NCBI RefSeq assembly: GCF_025998815.1
Contig: NZ_AP026678.1
Coordinates: 3,410,001 to 3,474,000 of the forward strand
DNA: 64,000 nt
Reading direction: 5' to 3'
DNA from: Ignavibacterium sp.
GTDB taxonomy: Bacteria; Bacteroidota; Ignavibacteria; Ignavibacteriales; Ignavibacteriaceae
Shown here: piece by piece, positions 58,923 through 64,000 of the stretch
Numbering within the stretch: position 1 is the first letter of the stretch
Layout of the letters: each line of letters starts with the position of its first letter
The notes under the pieces: generated by a model
Databases searched by the model: none
What the model saw: the letters and a program-made list of their open reading frames with translations, nothing else
Told to the model about the DNA's origin: nothing
Made by a program: the position numbers and the translations under genes

Positions 58923-60143
58923 TCAATTAAATTTCTTCAAAACTTTTCTAATAGTCTCAATTGCAAAATCAATTTCTTCTTTATTAATTACAAGTGGTGG
59001 AGCAAATCTGATAATATCTCCGTGAGTCGGTTTTGCAAGCAAACCTTCTTCTTTCAGAGCAACACAAACATCCCACGCAGTTTTACCGTCAGATGTTGGT
59101 TTAATTACAATTGCATTCAGTAATCCTTTTCCTCTTACAAGAACAAGATTTTCAAATTCATTAACCATTTTCTGAACCTCACTTCTGAAATATTCACCCA
59201 TTTTTGCTGCATTATCAGCAAGCTTTTCTTCTACCAAAACTTGTAGCGAAGCGATTGCAACTCGTGCAGCTAACGGATTTCCACCGAATGTTGAACCGTG
59301 TTGACCGGGTTTAATTGTTAACATAATCTCATCGTTTGCAAGTACTGCGGATACAGGCATAGTTCCACCTGAAAGTGCTTTTCCTAAAATCAGAATATCG
59401 GGCTTAACATTTTCGTGGTCGGATGCAAGCATTTTGCCGGTTCTTGCTAATCCTGTTTGAACTTCATCACAAACAAGTAAAACATTTTTTGCTTTGCACA
59501 ACTCCTGAGCTTTTTTAAGATAACCAGCATCAGGAACAACAACACCAGCTTCACCCTGAATAGGTTCAACCATAAATGCACAAACATCCGGGTCTTCAAG
59601 TGCTTTTTCCAAAGCCGGGATATCGTTAAAAGGAATCTTTATAAATCCCGGAAGAAATGGTCCGTAACCTTCGTATGAATCAGGATCAGTTGATGCTGAA
59701 ACTGCCATCATTGTTCTTCCATGGAAATTATCATTCGCAACAATAATCTTTGCGTTATATTTTTTAATCCCTTTAACATCATAAGCCCAACGGCGAGCAA
59801 GCTTAACTGCAGTTTCTCCGCCTTCGACACCAGTATTCATAGGCAAAACTTTGTCATAACCTAAAAGTTCGGTTATGAATTTTTCATATTCACCGAGAAC
59901 ATTATTGTAAAAAGCTCTTGATGTTAAAGTTAAAGTCTGGGCTTGTTCAATCATTGCATTAACAATTTTTGGATGGCAATGTCCCTGATTAACTGCAGAG
60001 TATGCAGAAAGGAAATCCAGATATTTTTTCCCTTCAACATCCCAAACCCAAACTCCTTTTCCTTTTGCGATTACAACATCAAGTGGATGGTAATTGTGTG
60101 CACCGTACTTGTGCTCAAGCTCTATAAAATATTGTGAGTTCAT
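58923..60143 (-). CDS. rocD: Ornithine aminotransferase
   Basis: A 406-aa class III PLP aminotransferase converting ornithine and 2-oxoglutarate to glutamate semialdehyde. [20 protein letters not shown] at the start, [18 protein letters not shown], the Asp in [16 protein letters not shown], and the Schiff-base Lys in [17 protein letters not shown] are the ornithine-specific pattern. The closest alternative would be acetylornithine aminotransferase. The 175-nt upstream gap contains repeated GCATCC/GGATGC words and an ATTAC-CAAA-GTAAT hairpin. These may be regulatory, but no promoter box is clear. Confidence 0.94.
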   Translation of the reverse strand: MNSQYFIELEHKYGAHNYHPLDVVIAKGKGVWVWDVEGKKYLDFLSAYSAVNQGHCHPKIVNAMIEQAQTLTLTSRAFYNNVLGEYEKFITELLGYDKVLPMNTGVEGGETAVKLARRWAYDVKGIKKYNAKIIVANDNFHGRTMMAVSASTDPDSYEGYGPFLPGFIKIPFNDIPALEKALEDPDVCAFMVEPIQGEAGVVVPDAGYLKKAQELCKAKNVLLVCDEVQTGLARTGKMLASDHENVKPDILILGKALSGGTMPVSAVLANDEIMLTIKPGQHGSTFGGNPLAARVAIASLQVLVEEKLADNAAKMGEYFRSEVQKMVNEFENLVLVRGKGLLNAIVIKPTSDGKTAWDVCVALKEEGLLAKPTHGDIIRFAPPLVINKEEIDFAIETIRKVLKKFN

Positions 60144-60318
60144 AATCCTTCCGTATTTTGTTTCATAAATGATAAAAATGCATCCGAAAATTACCGCCGC
60201 AGTCGCTGATTACCAAAGTAATTTGTGATGAATATCCTCAGGATGCTGCAGTGCTTTATTTAATCTTGTTTATTGCATCCTTGTTTGATAATTTTTGAAA
60301 AAATAATTAAAGAATTAA

Positions 60319-60756
60319 ATGACATTGACTATTGGAACATATTCCTTTAGTGTTAAAACCAAAGGTAATTGTGATATTATTGATATTACTTCTGCAGTAG
60401 AAAAATTAGTTGAAGAGAATAATTTTATTGAAGGAAACGCCTTAATATTTATTAGCGGTTCAACTGCGGCAATTACAACAATTGAATATGAACCTGGTTT
60501 GCTGAAGGATTATCCCAAACTATTTGATAAACTAATACCAGAAAGTGAATCTTATCATCATAATTTTACCTGGCACGATGGAAATGGTCATTCTCATTTA
60601 CGTGCATCTTTGCAGAAATCATCATTCACAGTTCCATTTAAGAATTCTAAATTACTTTTGGGAACCTGGCAACAGATAATTCTTGTTGATTTTGATAATC
60701 GTTCAAGAAACAGAGAAATAATTGTTCAATTAACCGGACTCAAAGCAACCGAATAG
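60319..60756 (+). CDS. YjbQ/UPF0047 family protein
   Basis: A 145-aa member of the YjbQ family. One E. coli study line links YjbQ to weak thiamine-phosphate synthase activity, but the true role is not settled. The core signature HNFTWHDGNGHSHLRASLQK carries the conserved His/Asp set, and LLLGTWQQIILVDFDNRSRN follows near the end. It is cytoplasmic. It lies 11 nt upstream of the secreted GH13 gene on the same strand, so the two are probably co-transcribed; a functional link is not evident. Confidence 0.92.
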   Translation: MTLTIGTYSFSVKTKGNCDIIDITSAVEKLVEENNFIEGNALIFISGSTAAITTIEYEPGLLKDYPKLFDKLIPESESYHHNFTWHDGNGHSHLRASLQKSSFTVPFKNSKLLLGTWQQIILVDFDNRSRNREIIVQLTGLKATE

Positions 60757-60767
60757 GAAAAAGAGAA

Positions 60768-63608
60768 ATGAAAAAACTATTGAATCTTACTTTATTATTA
60801 TTTTCGATAAATATTTTCCCTCAGATAGTTGTAACTCAACCAGAATATCCAACTCAACTTGATAGTATTGTAATATTTTTTGATGCAACTCAACCTGGTG
60901 CTGAAGAATTACTAAACTATACCGGAACAGTTTACGCTCACACAGGAGTAAATACTAATTTTGGTAATTGGCAGCATGTGATTGGTAGTTGGGGCAATAA
61001 TCAAACTCAGCCGGCTTTGACAAGATTGGGACCTAATCTTTATAAATTAACTGTTGGTTATCCAAGAATATTTTACAGTGTAACAAATCCAGCAGAAATC
61101 ATCAATGCGATAGCTTTAGTCTTTAGAAGCGCTGACGCAACAAAACAAACACGTCCGGATATTTTCTTAAATTTATATCAACCAGGATTAAATCTTGTTG
61201 TTCAGAATCCTGTTGTTTCAGTTCAGTTTGGTGATCCGCAACGCTCTCCTGCATTTGTTAAAGAAGGTGAAACAGTTCCAATTGACATTCGTGCTGTTGA
61301 AATTCAGACAAGAGTTCAATCAATAACTTTGTTTGTTGATGGAAATCCGGTAGCACAGAGTGATTCTTCACGATTGATATACAATTTTTCATACTCAAAT
61401 TTCTCAGTTGGTCCGCATATAGTTAAAGTCGTTGGAGTTGATACTGTAAATAGTATTGATTCAACTTCATTTATGATGTTTGTAAATCCTCAGATTGTTA
61501 ACGCGCCATTACCAAATGGTATCCAGCCAGGAATAAATTATACAAGTCCGGTTACAGCGACACTTGCACTCTTTGCTCCATATAAAGATTTTGTTTTTGT
61601 CATTGGCGATTTCAATGATTGGAAAGTCCAAACAAATTATTTTATGAAAAGACAATATGTTAATCAGGATAGTGTTATTTGGTGGATAGAACTTTCCTCT
61701 CTGAGTCCGGGAGTTGAATATGCATTTCAATATTTGGTGGATGGTAAAATCAGAACAGGCGATCCATTCTCAGAAAAAATTCTTGATCCCTGGAATGATC
61801 AATTCATTCCCGCTACAACTTATCCAAACTTAAAGCCATATCCGAGTGGAAAGACAGAAAAGATAGTTAGTATTTTACAGCCAGGTCAATCGCAATATCA
61901 ATGGCAGGTTCAGAATTTTCAAAAACCTCCCAAAGAAAATCTCGTGATTTATGAATTACACATTCGTGATTTTTCTACGCAAAGAAATTTTCAATTCCTT
62001 ATTGATACTTTATCTTATCTTAAATCGCTTGGAGTTAACGCTATTGAATTGATGCCGATTATGGAATTCAGTGGTAATCTTAGTTGGGGCTATAATCCAA
62101 TTTATCACACCGCAGTAGATAAATATTATGGAACCGCAAATAAATTAAAGCAGTTCATAGATCTTTGCCACCAGAATGGAATTGCAGTTATCCTTGATAT
62201 GGTTTTAAACCACGCTGATAATCTGTCACCTTTGGCAATGTTGTGGTGGGATGATATTCAAAACAGACCAGCACAAAATAATCCTTATCTGAATCCTGTT
62301 GCAAGACATCCGTTTAATGTTTTTAATGATTTTAACCACGAAAGCAATGCAACAAAATATTTTGTAGATAGAGTAAACGAATATTGGTTAAAGCAATTTA
62401 AGTTTGATGGATTCAGATTTGATCTTTCGAAAGGTTTTACACAGAATTTTTCCAATGATGTTGGTCAATGGAGTCAATATGATCAATCACGAATAAATAT
62501 CCTTACCAGAATGGCTGATAAAATTTGGGAAGTTGATTCAACTGCTTATGTAATACTTGAGCATTTTGCAGATAACTCTGAGGAAGTTGTTCTCTCAAAC
62601 TACGGTATGTTGTTGTGGGGAAATCTTAATCACGATTACAGTGAAGCTGCAATGGGATATCAATCAAGTTTAAGTTGGGGTTCTTACAAAACACGTGGTT
62701 GGGCATATCCTCATTTGATAACTTACATGGAAAGCCACGATGAAGAAAGATTGATGTACAAAAATCTAATGTATGGAAATTCATTAGGTGATTACAATAT
62801 CAGAAACTTATCTATTGCTTTGCAAAGAATTAAGCTTGCAGCAACATTTCTTTTCCCAATTCCCGGACCTAAAATGTTCTGGCAGTTTGGTGAGCTGGGT
62901 TATGATATCAGTATTGACTTTAACGGAAGAACCGGAGAAAAGCCTGTTAAATGGGATTACCTTAATGATCTTCGAAGAAAAAATCTTTATAAGGTTTTCA
63001 GAGAGTTAATTAATCTTAAAAAGAACTATGTAGCATTTAGTACGAGTAACTTTACAATGGACACAGGTGGATTTATAAAGAAAATTAATCTTTATCATCC
63101 TACAATGGATGTAGCAATCATTGGAAATTTTTATGTTGGACCACTTTCTCCGTCAGCTAATTTTAGTTCAACAGGTTGGTGGTATGATTACTTCAGTGGT
63201 GATAGTATTGAAGTAACAAATCCAAATCAGCAGATAACACTTGAGCCAGGTGAATTTCACATTTATACAAATGTTAAGCTTCCGACTCCGGAACCCGGAT
63301 TATTACTTGATGCAGAAGAGGTTAGTGAATCAATTCCAACTGAATTTTCTTTAGAGCAGAACTACCCAAATCCATTTAACCCTACTACTAAAATTACATT
63401 TGTCATTCCGAGCGGAGCGAGGAATCTTGTAACATTAAAAGTTTTTGACATTCTCGGTAATGAAGTTTCGACATTAGTCAACGAACAAAAAGAACCCGGA
63501 TATTATGAAGTAGAATTCAATGCAGAGCGATTATCCAGCGGAGTATATTTTTATCGATTGCAAGCTGGCAATTTCATTCAAACCAGGAAGATGATATTAC
63601 TGAGATAA
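60768..63608 (+). CDS. Secreted GH13 alpha-amylase-family enzyme with type IX sorting domain
   Basis: A 946-aa modular glycosidase. It has a signal peptide (1-18), a beta-sandwich region (about 20-150), an Ig-like region (about 165-240) and a CBM48-like domain (about 255-370, with FVIGDFNDWK). The GH13 barrel (about 385-770) carries DMVLNH, nucleophile Asp552 in GFRFDLSKGF, acid/base Glu598 in VILEHFAD, and His657-Asp658 in MESHDEERL. A beta-domain follows, then a Por sorting domain (about 862-946: LEQNYPNPFNPTT to YRLQAGNFIQTRKMILLR). It should be exported by type IX secretion and act on starch- or glycogen-like alpha-glucans. A repeat word is embedded at 63402-63426. Confidence 0.92.
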   Translation: MKKLLNLTLLLFSINIFPQIVVTQPEYPTQLDSIVIFFDATQPGAEELLNYTGTVYAHTGVNTNFGNWQHVIGSWGNNQTQPALTRLGPNLYKLTVGYPRIFYSVTNPAEIINAIALVFRSADATKQTRPDIFLNLYQPGLNLVVQNPVVSVQFGDPQRSPAFVKEGETVPIDIRAVEIQTRVQSITLFVDGNPVAQSDSSRLIYNFSYSNFSVGPHIVKVVGVDTVNSIDSTSFMMFVNPQIVNAPLPNGIQPGINYTSPVTATLALFAPYKDFVFVIGDFNDWKVQTNYFMKRQYVNQDSVIWWIELSSLSPGVEYAFQYLVDGKIRTGDPFSEKILDPWNDQFIPATTYPNLKPYPSGKTEKIVSILQPGQSQYQWQVQNFQKPPKENLVIYELHIRDFSTQRNFQFLIDTLSYLKSLGVNAIELMPIMEFSGNLSWGYNPIYHTAVDKYYGTANKLKQFIDLCHQNGIAVILDMVLNHADNLSPLAMLWWDDIQNRPAQNNPYLNPVARHPFNVFNDFNHESNATKYFVDRVNEYWLKQFKFDGFRFDLSKGFTQNFSNDVGQWSQYDQSRINILTRMADKIWEVDSTAYVILEHFADNSEEVVLSNYGMLLWGNLNHDYSEAAMGYQSSLSWGSYKTRGWAYPHLITYMESHDEERLMYKNLMYGNSLGDYNIRNLSIALQRIKLAATFLFPIPGPKMFWQFGELGYDISIDFNGRTGEKPVKWDYLNDLRRKNLYKVFRELINLKKNYVAFSTSNFTMDTGGFIKKINLYHPTMDVAIIGNFYVGPLSPSANFSSTGWWYDYFSGDSIEVTNPNQQITLEPGEFHIYTNVKLPTPEPGLLLDAEEVSESIPTEFSLEQNYPNPFNPTTKITFVIPSGARNLVTLKVFDILGNEVSTLVNEQKEPGYYEVEFNAERLSSGVYFYRLQAGNFIQTRKMILLR
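63402..63426 (+). repeat. Dispersed-repeat word embedded in the sorting domain
   Basis: The stretch starts GTCATTCCGAGCGGAGCGAG and ends GAATC. I recall this word as a frequent intergenic repeat in Bacteroidota-group genomes. Here it is in frame inside the Por domain of the GH13 protein and adds IPSGARNL between the usual strands. Copies elsewhere cannot be seen in this window. Confidence 0.55.
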
Positions 63609-63612
63609 AAAA

Positions 63613-63712
63613 TCTTTGCTGTACTTTGCGACATCCTTCGCGTCCTTTGCGGTGAAAAAGCAATTTAACCACAAGGAGCGCAAAGCTATTGGCTAAGAAC
63701 GCACAGAGATAA
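63613..63712. repeat. Repeat-like intergenic sequence with imperfect palindrome
   Basis: CTTTGCGACATCCTTCGCGT (63624-63643) and the following CCTTTGCGGTG face AACCACAAGGAGCGCAAAG (63667-63685) as an imperfect inverted repeat. GAACGCACAGAGA follows. I recall related sequences (TTTGCG/ACCACAA/CGCAAAG words) as common intergenic repeats in many bacterial genomes. It separates the GH13 gene from the convergent methyltransferase gene. Confidence 0.5.
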
Positions 63713-64000
63713 TCAAATAAAGTGAGTTGCTTGGATAGACAAAGCTCTTGATAAAATAATTCCGGATGCGATTGCTACATTTAATGACTCGGCATTGCCG
63801 AATTTGGGGATTGTTAAAATATCATCCGCAATCTTCTTAACTGAATCCGAAGGACCTACTGCTTCGTTAGAAAATACCAGAACAAACTTTTCCGGAAATT
63901 TATATTCAAAAAGATTTTTACCCTCAAGATCAGAACAAATTATTTTAAAATTTTTATTCTGCAAATCAGCTAGGACATCGGAATCAAGCTCTTCAAAAAT
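63713..64000 (-). CDS. SpoU/TrmH-family RNA 2'-O-methyltransferase (partial, 5' end outside)
   Basis: The minus-strand frame is open from the right edge to the stop at 63713, giving the last 95 residues. The segment FVLVFSNEAVGPSDSVKKIA, followed by ILTIPKFGNAESLNVAIASG, contains motifs 2 and 3 of the knotted SPOUT fold (NE in motif 2, IP and SLN in motif 3). Such enzymes methylate 2'-OH of tRNA or 23S rRNA with S-adenosylmethionine. The start and RNA target cannot be seen. Confidence 0.85.
   Translation of the reverse strand: MFEELDSDVLADLQNKNFKIICSDLEGKNLFEYKFPEKFVLVFSNEAVGPSDSVKKIADDILTIPKFGNAESLNVAIASGIILSRALSIQATHFI

Noticed and set aside
1-64000. CRISPR arrays, insertion sequences, prophage
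   Set aside because: No regularly spaced direct repeats, transposase, integrase or phage structural genes were seen.

Overview
The window looks like a chromosomal segment from an AT-rich member of the Ignavibacteria or a close relative in the Bacteroidota/Chlorobiota group. Four observations support this. The secreted glycosidase at the right end carries a type IX secretion (Por) C-terminal sorting domain. The primary sigma factor is short (284 aa) and lacks region 1.1. Several promoters fit the Bacteroidota consensus (TTTG, about 20 nt, TAnnTTTG). The order secY-map-infA has no adk. Unlike many Bacteroidota, the translation genes carry clear AGGAG-type ribosome binding sites, often in front of TTG or GTG starts. 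The placement is inferred from these features and was not tested by a search.

Layout. Positions 1-8703 hold the 3' end of a YD-repeat-like gene, an alanine-type aminotransferase, and a probable operon of an M16 peptidase, nuoG-nuoH-nuoI and a ComM-type AAA ATPase, followed by a convergent lipoprotein gene. Positions 8936-39940 are one almost unbroken block of information-processing genes: tRNA-Tyr, tRNA-Gly, tRNA-Thr, rpmG, tRNA-Trp, secE-nusG-rplKAJL-rpoBC, then rpsL-rpsG-fusA-tuf, then the fused S10, spc and alpha clusters, ending at a strong terminator after rplQ. Internal control sites are visible: an rplJ leader stem, an rplL-rpoB attenuator-like hairpin, a strong promoter before rpsL and a terminator between tuf and rpsJ. 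A tRNA-Gln gene with encoded CCA sits inside the spc cluster between rplR and rpsE.

Positions 39949-45968 hold engB, a membrane GAF protein with a degenerate GGDEF domain, deoB, two small genes (an unknown 77-aa protein and a PIN-like protein), the primary sigma factor and an NlpC/P60 lipoprotein. Positions 46024-49608 encode a B12-dependent ribonucleotide reductase on the minus strand. It is preceded by a 307-nt AT-tract-rich region with nested inverted repeats. Positions 49916-52384 encode an ABC exporter and a LolA-like periplasmic protein, followed by an unusual 76-nt hairpin element.

From 52547 to the end are minus-strand fabF with a DUF2141 protein, a GNAT-DUF3298-PAP2 group, a hybrid histidine kinase, ornithine aminotransferase, a YjbQ-family protein next to the secreted GH13 enzyme, and the truncated end of a SpoU-type RNA methyltransferase. 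No insertion sequences, prophage or CRISPR array were seen. The least explained features are the tRNA-Gln inside spc, the nrdJ leader, the 52389-52464 hairpin, and the PIN-like gene pair.
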